Shown in pieces: positions 48,289 through 59,887 of a DNA stretch of 64,000 nucleotides. The stretch comes from Verticillium longisporum (taxonomy: Eukaryota > Ascomycota > Sordariomycetes > Glomerellales > Plectosphaerellaceae), in the NCBI GenBank assembly GCA_019188255.1, contig JAETXT010000007.1:4092001-4156000 (forward strand). The letters run 5' to 3'. Both the position numbers and the translations under genes were made by a program. Position 1 is the stretch's first letter. Each line of letters starts with the position of its first letter. The notes beneath the pieces are model-generated. The model did not search any database, was not told where the DNA came from, and worked only from the letters and a program-made list of their open reading frames with translations.

Positions 48289-48325
48289 GGGTACCCTTAT
48301 ACCTAAGGTAAGGTAAGGTAGGTAG
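48289..48325. repeat. AGGTA tandem element
   Basis: gggtacccttatacctaagg continues into aggtaaggtaggtagaga: a GGTACC half followed by four AGGTA units. One of several such clusters in this interval. Confidence 0.7.
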
Positions 48326-48780
48326 AGACTAGGCTCGTAGGTGGGTTGAACCCTGTAGGTGCCATGTGTAGACGCAGCCATCCTCGGTGGCGGCGTCAAT
48401 CGCTGTACATGTACACCCGCTGTCCACGGATAAATTGAAGTGGCCCACGATGTTCCCTGGCGAGCATGGCCTGCTGTCATTGTTCCAAGACTGTCCGGCC
48501 TGATGTGTGGGGCGGTCAGGGGAGCAGAGGGCTGGACACGACCAGCTCTCCTGTCATCGGCGATGTCAAGCCCTCCAATCTGGCCTTTTTCTTTGAACCA
48601 CCGTGACCGAGTCGTGCCGCGTGGACGCCCGCTGGTATTGTTGATTGTCGACTAGGTATCATCGATGGGAAGACATCGGGAAGAGAAAGCCCGGCACCTG
48701 AGGTAAGGTATCCAAGGTACGGTATGTGCAACTAAATCACCGTCGACGAGTCCTTGGCATACGCCTGGACTATGACCTCA

Positions 48781-48822
48781 GGTTACCTGGTACATGTAAG
48801 GTAGGTAGGTAAGGTAGGTGGG
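48781..48822. repeat. AGGTA tandem element
   Basis: ggttacctggtacatgtaag continues into gtaggtaggtaaggtaggtg, another cluster of the same short unit about 500 bp from the previous one. Confidence 0.7.
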
Positions 48823-51387
48823 TTCTCACAAGGCGGGAGGCAGGAGCTCTCCCACAGCGCACTTTCCAACCCATCCGTTGGCAGGCAGGTACGACTTGGG
48901 GAAGCTGGGGCGCTGTCTGGGGTTTTCGTCCCTACTGGAGATGATGGGCGAGTGGGCCAGTCCTGCCTGTTTGGATCGCAAATGCGGTAGGTGTAAAATG
49001 CCGGATGGATGGTGATGGTGGCTGCCTTTTGATTTTTTTGCTGACCATGTCACCTCAGATGCCAGGCGTTCTGTCCACAAATTTCACTTTCATAACACTC
49101 CCCTTTCATTTCTCTCGGCAAGTCTTTGCGTTGACACTGACGACATGAACCTACGAGCGCCTGCGATTTCGACTACCCAAGCTCTTTACGAGGCTATTCC
49201 AGGCATACCGGAACACCCTGCGTCCAGCCATGTCGACAGACCATGAAACACGCAGATTCAAGCCATTTCGCGTAGCATGGAGCCAGAGATGCGGCGGCGG
49301 ACCAGCTATCCCTGGAGAAATGACAACCTACATGCCTTGCATCATCGCTAGCTACACCCAAGTCGTCCAAGCCGCTTCGGCTTCCGAATATCTTCTCCAT
49401 CTGGCCGACAACGGGAGCGCCTTTCATTGCCGAGACGATCAAACTCAGGCCATGTTATTTCGGAGACTTGATCTGCAAGCCTGCTTGCACGGCACCATTG
49501 ATGGTCATTCGCATGCAATCCCAGCTCAGGCCATGCGTTTTCGCCGCATCACTTCCGTGGCTGGCAAGTCGCAAGTCGCAAAACTTCTTGAACATGGGAG
49601 CCATCAGGCACCGATGCCTGATCATAGCTGGTCCAGTATGATGTTGACCATGAAATTTTCGTTCCGCTTCTGTGGTTCTCGGCCCACGTCTACCGTGTCA
49701 CCTGCGCCCAAGATGGCGCGCTTGAGCTCGTCACCAGCAAACAACACCACTGGGCGAATCAAGCCTCTGCATCGTGCGGCGAACCCATACGGTCTTTCTA
49801 TGTTTCCTCCTTAAACAAGCCAGTTCTCCTGCTCGTATCAAGCTCTTCACATCTGCAAGTCCAGTTTGCGAGCCAGCCTGTCCCTGGTCGTCGTATTTTC
49901 GGGTGTTCTGGCTGACTTATTTCACCGCTTTTCCAGCATTGCTGTCGGCTTGCCCGGCTAAGACGATGAGCATCTATTTCGCAATGTTCCCAAGCCTGCA
50001 CACAATATTATTTCACACCTTGTCAGGCAACAACATGGGTTGACCTGACCGCCTCGTAATCGCTCACTGGACGTGTTGCGAAAGCAGTTGTGCGTGTTCT
50101 CATCCTGGACTGTTTGACCCGCCCGCCACCAATCGCCGTGCATATCATCATTCGCCTCTCGCATGGTTCCCCTCACCGCAAGCACAAGCACCCAGAAACC
50201 CAAATTTCGTGCGTCCCTGCAGCTTGGAGCAAATCTTTTTGTCTCCCGGATTTGGCTGCCTTGGTCCATCTTCAGAACTGGCACATGGGCGAGCCTGGTT
50301 GAGGTTGAGCACATGCAAGCCTATGTACCTACTTGGAGAGTCTGGTAGTGCAAGATTCTGGTTCGCACGCCAACAACAGCCATGGCACATGCAACTGACA
50401 CTTGGCTCCCACCTCCCTGAAGCTGCTTTCCCAACGGCAAGAGCAAAAGCTAAGGTATCATCATGACAAGGGTCCAGCCCTGGCGACCGAAGAAGACCAG
50501 CAGGGCGACCGTCCTTTTTACTCCAACGGAAGAAGCCTTGGTTGTACCTTTTACATGGTACTCACTACCTGGGCCATGAAGCTTTCTGCCCCTAATCGAC
50601 ACAGGGCACCAACGATCACCAGCACACGGCAGCACTTACTCCTACATGCCCCTCTCACACTGGCCCGAACGTCGCTGCTGTCCCCCTTTTCTGTTCGATG
50701 TATCCGCCATCGCCCCCTGTCGAAGACGACAATTGACCCCGTTCCAGTGCTTCCCCTTTGCAGGCGATGGCCCGAAATTGCACAGGAAGGAAGCAGCGCC
50801 TAGCTTGGCCCCGATAACTTGTTGATCGATGACTGGGCCAGACGTGCCGTACTTCGCATGTCACCCCTTCGACGCGCGCAGATGGCTCCGCCTCCCCTTC
50901 GCCCAAAGAAGTACCACAAGCCCCGGATACCTTGTCGGCCCTGACGAGATGATTTTCACCGGAAGGGACGTGATGCTCCAGGACACTCGGGCTCAAAGAC
51001 GTGAGAAGTGGGGAGGGACCGCACTGCGATGCCGCACTCGCACAGCATCGATTGCCCTTCCACCATCCTGTTGTGCCGTTGTGTCAGTGATAAAGGTTCC
51101 CTCCACCCTTCAGACTGGCATGTGCTCAACTTTGGTTCTCCTCGAATTCTTCATTCCAAGACGGCCCTGCCACCATTCTGTCATAGCCCCCCAGGCCATC
51201 CCACGCCGGTCCGCTCTCGTCCCTTGCTCACCCTCGACGTTTGTCTCCTTTCTCAAGGCACCTCAGCCAATCCCACTGAACCGCCACACCCCAATAGGCA
51301 GTCCAACCCAGGGCCCTACTATCCCGACCTCCAGACCCTCCCAGCATCCCACTCCATCCCACGGCGCCAGCGTCATCCGTATTCACA

Positions 51388-52808
51388 ATGGCCCCTGTTG
51401 CTACTGAGGAGTTCGCACCAATGCAACTACCCGTCCACAGCTCGAAGCTCTCTTCGATCAGTGCGTCTGTCTTGCATGGACCCAGAGACCTACGATTGGT
51501 ATGTCGTCTCCCGTCTTTTCCTCCACGTGGGGGTTTAGGTATCGGGTTACACAAGATGCCTGTCTCCACGCCGTCGGCTGTCTCTCGCCTATTCTCGCCT
51601 AACTGTTAGCCCCCCCATGACAAACAGAAAGACTGACCTCATGTCTTGCTTAGGAGACGAGAACGCTGGAGAACCCTGGTGTCGGCGAGCTCCAGATTTC
51701 GATCCGGAGTACAGGCATTTGTGGTTCCGATGTCAGCTATTACAAGAAGTTTGCCAATGGCGACCTCTGTGCCTGCCACCCCCTGTCCCTGGGACACGAG
51801 TCATCAGGAGTTGTTGTTGCCATTGGATCGCAAGTCAACGGCTTCAAGCTTGGCGATCGCGTGGCTCTCGAAGTCGGTGTGCCTTGCAGCCAGTGCTCCA
51901 CCTGCAGGAAAGGCAGGTACAATCTATGCAAAAAGTTGAGATTCAGGAGCAGCGCCAAAACCGTCCCCCACTACCAGGGCACCCTCCAGGATCGGATCAA
52001 CCACCCGGCCAACTGGTGCCACAAGATTCCAGACCATGTTTCCTTCGACTCGGCCGCTCTTCTCGAACCCCTTTCCGTCGCTATCCATGCGGTCAACCGC
52101 GCCGCCCCGGCACCTGGCTCCACGGCGCTCGTCATCGGTGCTGGGACAGTCGGCCTGCTGACTGCTGCCATGGCGCGGCAGGCTGGCTGCTCTGAGGTCA
52201 CCATCACGGACGTAGATGCCGGCCGGGTCAACTATGCCATCACAAAGGGCTTCGCCACGCACGGCTATGTCGTGCCCAACATGCAGTCTGGCACCTCAAC
52301 TCCGGCCGAGTCGGGCGTCATGACGCCTTCCAGCATCTTCTCAGTCCAGAGCGTGCAGAGTAAATTTGACGGCGCAAAGTCGCTTGCCGCCGAGCTTTTG
52401 GCCATTACCAAGGTGCCTGAGTACCTTGACGACGATGACGAGCATGACGGTGTCGATATCGCTTTCGAGTGTACTGGCAAGGAGGTCTGCATGCACACCA
52501 GCTTGTATGCGACGAAGCCGGGCGGCAAGGTCATCATGGTCGGCATGGGCACGCCGGTGCAGACACTGCCTCTGTCCGTCGCTCACCTCAAAGAAATTGA
52601 CATCCTGGGCATTTTTAGATACGCCAATACCTACCCGACGGGCGTTCAGCTTCTGTGCGCAAAGAATAGAGCCAACATTCCGAACCTCGACGACATGGTC
52701 ACGCACCGTTTCAAGGGTCTCGAGAACGCGTCCAAGGCATTTGAGCTGGCGAGTCGGACGTTTGATGACGAGGGGAAATTGGTGCTAAAGGTTGTTATCG
52801 AGGCTTGA
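51388..52808 (+). CDS. Zinc-dependent sorbitol/xylitol dehydrogenase-like protein
   Basis: Medium-chain NAD-dependent polyol dehydrogenase, closest in layout to sorbitol dehydrogenase; the exact polyol is unknown. Exons 51388-51498 and 51654-52808 with a 155-nt intron; 421 aa. Catalytic zinc site GICGSDVSYY and GHESSG; structural zinc Cys cluster CSQCSTCRKGRYNLC; Rossmann GAGTVG with the acid in TDVDAGR that favours NAD. Between the second and fourth strands of the coenzyme domain lies an unusual insert of about 40 residues (SGTSTPAESGVMTPSS...) ending in an acidic DDDDEHDG patch before VDIAFECTG. The frame is intact throughout. No sugar-pathway neighbours. Confidence 0.9.
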
Positions 52809-53432
52809 GCATATTCGCAATACGTCTCAGACCTGCGGCACTCCTCAAAGATTGATTGGTTGGCTGGCATTACATCCAGCTTATGATACCCTGGTGGCGG
52901 AAGGGGGGGAGGGGGACAGGATGAAGAGGTCACCCCATTTGGGAGCGGACGGAAGATGGCGCATATTTACGAATACAACAGGTCGCGAATAGCAGGCTTA
53001 GCAGGGAGGGAGTTTGAGGGTTTGCAAGGATACAAGGCACAAAACTAGATAGAATTCACATCAGGAGGTTACTTTTTTCTTTTTACTCTTCAGCGAGCAC
53101 TTGGATGGACTTTTCGATTTCAAGGGGGGATTTTACGCTTCAACCTCAATCATCTTAAAATACAGAGGTTATTAGACGCCAGTGTGCCGGATGCAACATA
53201 TCGTGTCGTATACCCTCGTCACTCATTGATCCGGTATTTTTTATTCATAGCGCGAAAACTCATACTCTTCCTCTCAGCTAATGACCATCTCTCTAATCTC
53301 CTGTTTCGTGTAGGTGCAGTGTCATACCTTGAACCCTGAACGCCTTGCAGTCATGATGCCATTGTAGAAAATGCATTTTGCTCTTTTCCCTGCCCAAATT
53401 AAACCGTTTGCCCTTGAACGGATCCCGTACGC
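52809..53432. other. Intergenic, convergent 3' ends
   Basis: 3' regions of the dehydrogenase and CSN6, AT-rich near 53060-53270. No gene was seen. Confidence 0.5.
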
Positions 53433-54722
53433 TCAAAACATGATGTCCCCGGCGCCCTGGATACCGTAAGGGCTAGGCCTACCCGTGGGCATCTCCCAGG
53501 GTGTCCTATTCCGCTGGTCGCGAGCCTTGGCCGAGTCGACAACGTCGAATTTGCGACCCATGGACCGCACTTCCTGCACGCTCTGCATGACGTCATTGAG
53601 GAGGGAGACGAGGTGGACGTCGTTCTGCTCGCATACCACCTCCCTCCGGAAGGCCTCAACATCCGACGGCTCAACCAGGTCCAGTCGGCCGACGAGTGCG
53701 TGAATCTGTCGCAAAATGGTATTCGAAGGCGTCGTCTCGTGGTCGCCTGCGGGTTGTTCAGACATTTCCTTGCCCGAGACGTACGCCGCGGGCAGACGTT
53801 CGAGGTAGGTCATGATGAGGTGGATGCGTGACAAGAGCATCTTGGTCGCATTCGCCTTGGCCGTCAGCGCGGCGATCATCTCTTCCTCCTCCGGCGTCAG
53901 CGCCGCGTCGTCCTCTACCGGGAGGAGGCTGTCGGCCTTTGCTTGCCCTTCCCGCTGGCGGTGTTGGCGTCCTTTCCCTTCTGCTTCTCTTTGGGGGCTC
54001 GACGGCGGTGGCCGTTCCGCTGCCCCGAGCCACAAAGTCCATGCTGATCATCTCGGCCTCGCCCGTCTCGACTGTGTAGCCCAGCTCGCGGAAGCGGAGC
54101 TTCAGCGTAGACTCGCCGTCTTCCATCGTCTTGTCGCCTTCCGTATCGGCGGCCTTGGCGGCGTCGTCGACTTCATAGTTGCTCTCGTACACGGTCAGAG
54201 GGAGCTTGCCGCCTACGGAATGGTCGAGAACTTCCTTCGGGTGGAAGCCGAGGAGGATGGCCGACTCGTTAATGTGGTTGAGGATGGTGTTGTGGATATG
54301 GGTGAGTTCTTGAGTCGGGCCCGTTTTGGGCAGGAGCGTGTACCAGCCGACAAAGTCGAGACTTCGGTCCTTGTGGACAGCACGCACTGCGTAGATGTTA
54401 GCAATGTACGTGTCCGGGCCCAGCTGTAGTTCTCACTCTGCTCTATCCGTCCAAGCACTCTAGGCAGGTCCAGACCGTATTTGTAGGGCGTGTCGGGGGA
54501 CGGGGCAACATGGCAGTCAAAGGCGTGCTCGATGGTGACTTCACGGCCGTTGTGCTGGCCCATCAGGCCACCAATTATGGGCCACTCATGTTCTCGGAGA
54601 GTGTGGCGGGTGATGTAGTCGGAGATGCTGAGGAGCACGAGGGGGTGCAGGACCGCTTGGAGTTCGGAAGACTGATTCGAGATGAGCGGGTTGACCGACT
54701 TCAGGCCCGCGTTGGACGACAT
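53433..54722 (-). CDS. CSN6: COP9 signalosome subunit 6, two frameshifts
   Basis: MPN-domain scaffold subunit of the COP9 signalosome, which removes Nedd8 from cullins. Exons on the minus strand: 54722-54437 and 54386-53433 with a 50-nt intron; about 413 aa after repair. The frame extends upstream without ATG, so MSSNAGLKSVNPLISNQ is the start. The MPN domain (about 25-180) has LHPLVLLSISDYITRH, WPIIGGLMGQHNGREVTIEH and FVGWYTLLPKTGPTQELTHI and lacks the JAMM zinc ligands, as CSN6 does. The C-terminal helical part has TPEEEEMIAALTAKANATKM. In the Lys-rich linker the frame breaks at 53993-53997 (five C on the minus strand) and again near 53938-53945. Two missing bases restore EPPKEKQKGKDANTASGKG and then the C-terminal half. 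Confidence 0.9.
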
Positions 54723-55886
54723 TTCAAACGGGACTTTGCAGCTGGACAATAGACTATCCCGGTCGAAAGATGGACGCTATGTTGGAGTTGTGCCAGTTCT
54801 GACTATCGGCACCTGCTCAGGTCGGCGGAGAGCATCTGAACAGGGACGGGTGGTGGTAGCTGGAGTTGGAGATGGAGGTCTCAAGCTCCCATTTGGTATG
54901 GAGCTGCCTGCCATTGCCCCGCGTCCCATCTTCGATTACGTAATATAATCGCGGGACATTGACCTGCTACAGCCATACCTCAAGATACCTTATGCAACTA
55001 CAAGGAGGCAAGCATGCTGAGGTCCAGAGGTGGCCCGCCGGACACTCCGGCCTCACTGGTTTAGGTAGTTTGCCAATGTTATTGGCCGCGGGCAATGTAG
55101 TCAAACAAAAGAATAGAGATGAGCGCTATTCAGGTCAAATTCAGTGACCACGCTGAGGTACTCCACCGTGAACTCCACCTTCTTACCTCGCTTTCTATTG
55201 AAACTGCGAATGTCCTCCTTCGGAAACCCCTTGTGATGGCATTTGTGATGAGAGGATGCCAGTGCGTGGTATAGAGCAGAGTGAAGAGGTCTTCCACACG
55301 TTGGTTCCCAATAGCGCTCTTATGACAAAGCAGTGAGCCATAGGAACGCTGCCCGAGACCTTGACAAGGCGCTACCACGACACGCAAGTTCTCGCTCCTG
55401 TCCCAGAGACGATGTGCTTGGATAGACATGAATAATTGCCATCGAGAGCGCTTGATTGTCGGTTAGACTTCTGAATAACTCAGCATGGAGACTCTTCCAA
55501 TCCTTTGAACTCTTCAGAAGTATGGAATAAAACCCAAAAGAGTTGTGACTACTTTTGTCGTTTTCATGGCTGAACGCCTTTCTTTCTGCGTCATGAGATT
55601 ATCTTGCAAATCCTCAAAGAACCCGGTCAAACGTTTGATCCATGACAACACCCTTCCTCTGCTTGCCTGATAGACTTTGTTTAACAGCATTACCGTGAAT
55701 GACGTAATAGGAAGCATACATACCGTACAGTGTCATTGATTTAGCATCTCTGCAACCGTCTCGCGCTCCACAAAGTCTAATCATCAACCTTCCCATTTTT
55801 GAGCTACCTGAACCGTCCTTCAAGAGTTGCTATGCTATTCCGCATTTGATACAGCGGAATTTCTACGATTACCAAGTAAAGTGGCG
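54723..55886. other. Intergenic with one possible minus-strand exon
   Basis: CSN6 promoter and upstream region of the next gene. On the minus strand 55429-55130 encodes MSIQAHRLWDRSENLRVVV...RRRTFAVSIESE, followed at GAG by a donor-like gtaaga, so a small gene with an intron is conceivable. No acceptor, upstream exon or family could be identified. Confidence 0.35.
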
Positions 55887-57640
55887 ATGGCAACCCCAAC
55901 CGGCCCTTTCGTTCTAAGACCTGCAACACCAGCCTCAGTATTACCCGCGAAAAGATTGGACGATGAGCTTCAGATTGTAGCGGTCAACCCTGTGAAGAAG
56001 AGAAGGCTCAACAATCTTGGGGTTGCCCCTACACCTCAAGCTTTTGAACATAGCACATCGGTCACTCCATCTCCACGGCCTGCTCTGATGACCTCGGACC
56101 CCAAGAGACCCGGCCCCAAAATAGAGCAGAGAATCAGTACTGCGACAGCGGTACAGTCGTCACAACCTCCAGAACCGCCAACCGCTTGGTCTGCGACAAG
56201 AACCTTAGGACCCGGGTTTGGCAAGTTGAATAACCTTGAGACTCTCTGGATCGCGCCAGCCAGCAGCCTTTGCGATTCTCCTCCTCTGTCGCCAAAACAA
56301 CTGCCGCAAAGATTGTTGCCTGGTTCTACAAGATCTCAATCGGTTCGAGGACTCACTGTTCCAATCAAGAATGAGGGCTGTGATGGGCTTGGAAACCACG
56401 CGTTCAGAACCGTGACGGAGAGTCACTTGTTCGCAATGACCCCTCCTTATATCACTGAAGCAGCTCCAGACCCAGCAGAAGATGCAATGACAGCCATTTT
56501 TTCTGAGGCCACTGAATTTCAACCATATGGTACAACTGAGGCGTGTGATTCGAACGATTGGCTTCTTGAGATCCGGGACACTGAGTATAGACAGGACGGA
56601 CTACAGCATGAGGTTCGCGTCCCGCCAACCCAGATTGTTGGCCATGTGTCACACGTCAAGAGCAATGACAAGAAGAACTACCACAGTCAGTCCTCCATGG
56701 GTCTCATGTGCCAGTCACCACCCTCTCAGCCATTGAGCCTCGCGTACAGATTGGACTTTGGCCGCGGGACCAGCTTCCGTGAGTTCGACCGCCCCCAAAA
56801 CAACGTGGAACAACCTTCGGTGGCACCTCCAAACCCATCGACAGGCCATGATGCAGCAGCTAGTTCATATAATACTACCTCAATGAAAGATCACAAAGAT
56901 GGGCCAAAAGCCCACGGGACTTGCATGAAATGCCTTCAAGCCAAGCTCCGGCAACGAGCAGCAATGTCGGCGACCGAGATGCAATCCTCTCTGGCAACGG
57001 GCTCCTTTCAGGCCTCGAGCCTGGCGCAGCCAGCTTGGACACCAGCATTTAATATGAACGGCACAGCGAGTGGGAACATGATGCCGGCTGCACATGGTCA
57101 ATCGATACCTTCGCACTTCATCGCCGGACTGGTGGGCTCCGCTCGACAATCTCAGTTCCTTGGTCATAAACCTCTTGGCCAAAACAAGACCAGACCTAGT
57201 CCGTTCTTTTCATCAACGGATAATATGCTCGGTACCCGAAACTCACAGGTGCCGATTCCTTCGACTCAGGCAACGACTAGCGGTAACACTTGATTGTCGA
57301 TATCGCAGACACATGCGCAGAAGTGTTTCCTTTTGAAGCTATCGCTAAACGACACCACCAGCCCGTCCAGAAAGTCAGGGATGTCTTTAACGCCATCATA
57401 CAGGTACCACTGCTGCGCTGTCCAACGGACAAACGAAGGGCGGGTAAGCTGGGCACAGCTCGATTGAAGGATTACACTCAGGCCAAGAAGAGAATAGCTC
57501 CAGACAATCAAGACCGAGGAGACAGGCACCGGAAGCTTGGTCAAGGAGACCAGTACTATTCAGCTTGGGATGTTGCAAAGTTACTCGGCCCGACTGACGC
57601 ACAGCTGGGACACCATTTCGATTCCGCTGGTCCTTGGTAA
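55887..57640 (+). CDS. Unrecognised protein with a C-terminal domain, one frameshift
   Basis: No known function. The ATG at 55887 (MATPTGPFVLRPATPAS) is preferred; the frame is open further upstream without ATG. The first 469 codons are low-complexity and Ser/Pro/Gln-rich, with a possible nuclear-localisation stretch NPVKKRRLNN near residue 35 and a CMKC pair near 355. The frame ends at 57293 (SGNT), but an overlapping frame continues with IVDIADTCAEVFPFEAIAKR and PLLRCPTDKRRAGKLGTARL to 57640. One more T at 57290-57291 fuses the two into about 584 aa. The C-terminal part looks like a small helical domain that recurs in hypothetical fungal proteins (from memory, unverified). A nuclear role is a guess. 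Confidence 0.6.
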
Positions 57641-57760
57641 GACGCCATCAATCTATCAAATTAACCTCGCGGTCTTGTACGGAAAGGCAAGATGGAGACA
57701 AGACATGCAAAGTCTCAATTGCGTCCGTCGCAGCCATTACGCACATTATCATTTATGATA

Positions 57761-58234
57761 CTACATCGATTTCGTCCACAACATATCGCTTCCTTTGCGA
57801 TGTTGGCAGAGAGCGGCATTCGTTGCGCGCACATGTCGAGGCAGCTCCATCATGAGATGCTCAAGCCTCGTCATATCCTCCTGATTCCCTGTTCTTTTGG
57901 CATGGATGTATTGTGTCATAAGCAGCTCATGGCGACTTTCGTAGGAAACCTTCGTCCAGTGTTTGAGGGCACCCTGGTCGCACGGGGCGCATGTATCGTT
58001 GATGCAATTCTTCGTCACTCGCTGTGTTTTGCACCTTGATGTCTTTTTGCATATGCTGGTTGATTTAAGAATATGGCCGCAACCCATTGTGGTTTCGGTT
58101 ATTCGACACATTCTATAAGCACAAGTTTTTGCCTCTTCGCTTGTTTGACGCTCCGTCGACTCTGTTGACGAAGGTTTGCTGCTTGAGAGCTTTATAACTT
58201 TATAGCTCTTGGGTACGTTGAGAATAGAATACAT
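57761..58234 (-). CDS. Small Cys-rich protein, function unknown
   Basis: Single-exon ORF of 157 aa from ATG 58234; a second ATG at 58111 (MCRITETTMGCGH) would give about 116 aa and may be the real start. Cys and His are spaced as CRITETTMGCGH, CKKTSRC, CINDTCAPC, suggesting metal binding, followed by a basic helical part (ESRHELLMTQYIHAKRTGNQ, EHLMMELPRHVRATNAALCQ). This pattern recalls short conserved fungal proteins of unknown function. No signal peptide or membrane segment. Convergent with the preceding gene, only 120 bp apart. No lesion. Confidence 0.6.
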   Translation of the reverse strand: MYSILNVPKSYKVIKLSSSKPSSTESTERQTSEEAKTCAYRMCRITETTMGCGHILKSTSICKKTSRCKTQRVTKNCINDTCAPCDQGALKHWTKVSYESRHELLMTQYIHAKRTGNQEDMTRLEHLMMELPRHVRATNAALCQHRKGSDMLWTKSM

Positions 58235-58876
58235 TGGATTTTGCAGGTTGTCCGTTTGGTGGTTTCTTTGTTAGTGATGATGCGTTGTGTTTGGCCAACC
58301 CCATTGATGTCATATTAAGTCTGTGTTAGAGACATGGCTGCATTCAGCACAGCTGTCCTGAAAGTGTACTGACCGACATCGACATCCCGGCAATGACAGA
58401 CTTTCTAGACCGAACTTCATGTGCAAGAGAGAAATGAATCGCACAGCACACCCAGGTAGGACATGCACGTCCAATTAGTGGGTTTTGGTCTTTTTCGCCG
58501 AGCAAACCCACGAAGCTAATCAAGCGAGATCAAGTGACTATAGCCGACAGAAAGAGAGGAGGCTCTCGAAAATTCCACACACATAATGTCGAGGTGAGGA
58601 CAAAGTCTCAAGATTTGAGGCAAGACCAAGAGCCAAGATGGTCGGCCATTTCTTGTGAGGGCCGCTATCACCTTGTTATCAGTCCAGAACAGGACTAGTG
58701 CGGGGTATGAATCGAGAAATTTCGTCTCCGCCAGGCACGTCCAGCAACATCAACACGAATTCAACAACGGGCCACAGCTTCTCAGACGACAAATCACGAT
58801 ATTGCCGACTTCGAGAACATCGGTCCAAGCCTAAAAACCCCAAGAAACCTCCGAAAAATCATTTCAGATCATCATA
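58235..58876. other. Divergent promoter region
   Basis: Upstream of the Cys-rich gene and BCP1. A-rich just before the BCP1 start. No other feature was seen. Confidence 0.5.
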
Positions 58877-59786
58877 ATGGGCAAGAAGAGGGAGAGAGAC
58901 GAGCAGAACCCTGCCCATGACGGCGACAAGATGGACGAAGATGACTCTGAGGATGACGTACGTTCAGCTCCCTGACAAGGTCCGTTGGCTGTCAAGCGCT
59001 AACACATCGGTTGAGTTTGACGTTGTGAACGTCGACTTTGAGTGGTTCAACTTTGACGCCGAAATCGACTTCCACGGCACCAAGGCTCTTCTCCGCCAGC
59101 TCTTCGACGTGGACGCCGTCAAGTTCAACATATCCGGCCTCGCAGACCTCATTATTTCCCAACCCACCATCGGCTCAACCGTCAAGGTCGACGACAAGGC
59201 GAACGATGCCTATGCCCTCATGACAGTTCTCAACATGCACGAGCACCGCGACAAGCCGGCGTTCGCCGACCTCACCAAGTACATCATCGAGAAGGCGCAG
59301 ACGAACGAGGCGCTCGCGCCCATCCCCGAATTGCTCACCAGCGGCGCTCAAGTCGGTCTCGTGCTCACGGAGCGTCTCATCAACATGCCGACCGAGATCG
59401 CGCCGCCCATGTACCGCATGCTCATCGACGAGGTTGAGGCTGCCGTGGAGGACAAGGAGCCGTACGAGTTTACACACTATCTCGTCCTCTCTAAGACGTA
59501 CCGCGAAGTCGAACCAGAGGCTGAGCTGCGCACCGAGCGCAAGGGGAAGAAGCAGAAGGGTGCGGATGGGTCCATGTGGTACTTCCACCCGGAGGATGAG
59601 GTTACGGCCAAGCACGCTGTCGCTCACGGCGCTTACTCTTACTCCCACGAAAACGAAGGCTCGGCGGAGAGCAAGAGGGCGTTCCAGGAAATGGGTATCA
59701 AGCCGCAGGGTTACTTGATGCTCGTGGAGGCGAGCAAGTGGAAAGGGGCTGTGGATGCCGTAGAGCAGTATCTCAAGCCGCAATGA
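58877..59786 (+). CDS. BCP1: Bcp1/BCCIP family protein
   Basis: Nuclear chaperone family; yeast Bcp1 escorts ribosomal protein Rpl23 and supports export of the kinase Mss4. Exons 58877-58957 ([15 protein letters not shown]..., acidic end DDSEDD) and 59016-59786; the 58-nt intron has branch gctaac and acceptor gag-type ttgag. 283 aa. The family core is [60 protein letters not shown] and [20 protein letters not shown]. Length equals the yeast protein. The frame is intact. Confidence 0.93.
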
Positions 59787-59887
59787 AGAAAGATCCACTC
59801 GAGGACTACCAGCGCTTTGTTCGATTTTTTTTTCTTTCCTTTTAATCGCTTCTGTCTTTCTTTTGAACGCAGGGGGCTTGATCTGCA

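Larger units (their letters stand above)
45163..51387. other. 6.2 kb gene-free interval
   Basis: The largest stretch without a supported gene, between tandem VPS17 and the dehydrogenase. It holds clusters of AGGTA/GGTACC elements at about 45832-45860, 48289-48325, 48701-48726, 48781-48822 and 50323-50335. Open frames on both strands (for example 49230-49814 plus, and 49194-49442 minus) resemble no known family; a minus-strand patch around 49640-49770 reads smoothly but stops quickly. Possible contents are a lineage-specific gene, a relic, or a non-coding RNA. No repeats of transposon type and no strong AT bias typical of heavy RIP were seen. Confidence 0.5.

Noticed and set aside
49230..49814. 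194-codon plus-strand frame and overlapping minus-strand frames
   Set aside because: No recognisable family, mixed codon use and stops on both strands; kept only as a question for the 6.2 kb interval.
45163..51387. RIP-mutated repeat region
   Set aside because: Base composition falls only slightly and there is no obvious excess of TpA over CpA as in heavily RIP-mutated DNA; a calculation would be needed to be certain.
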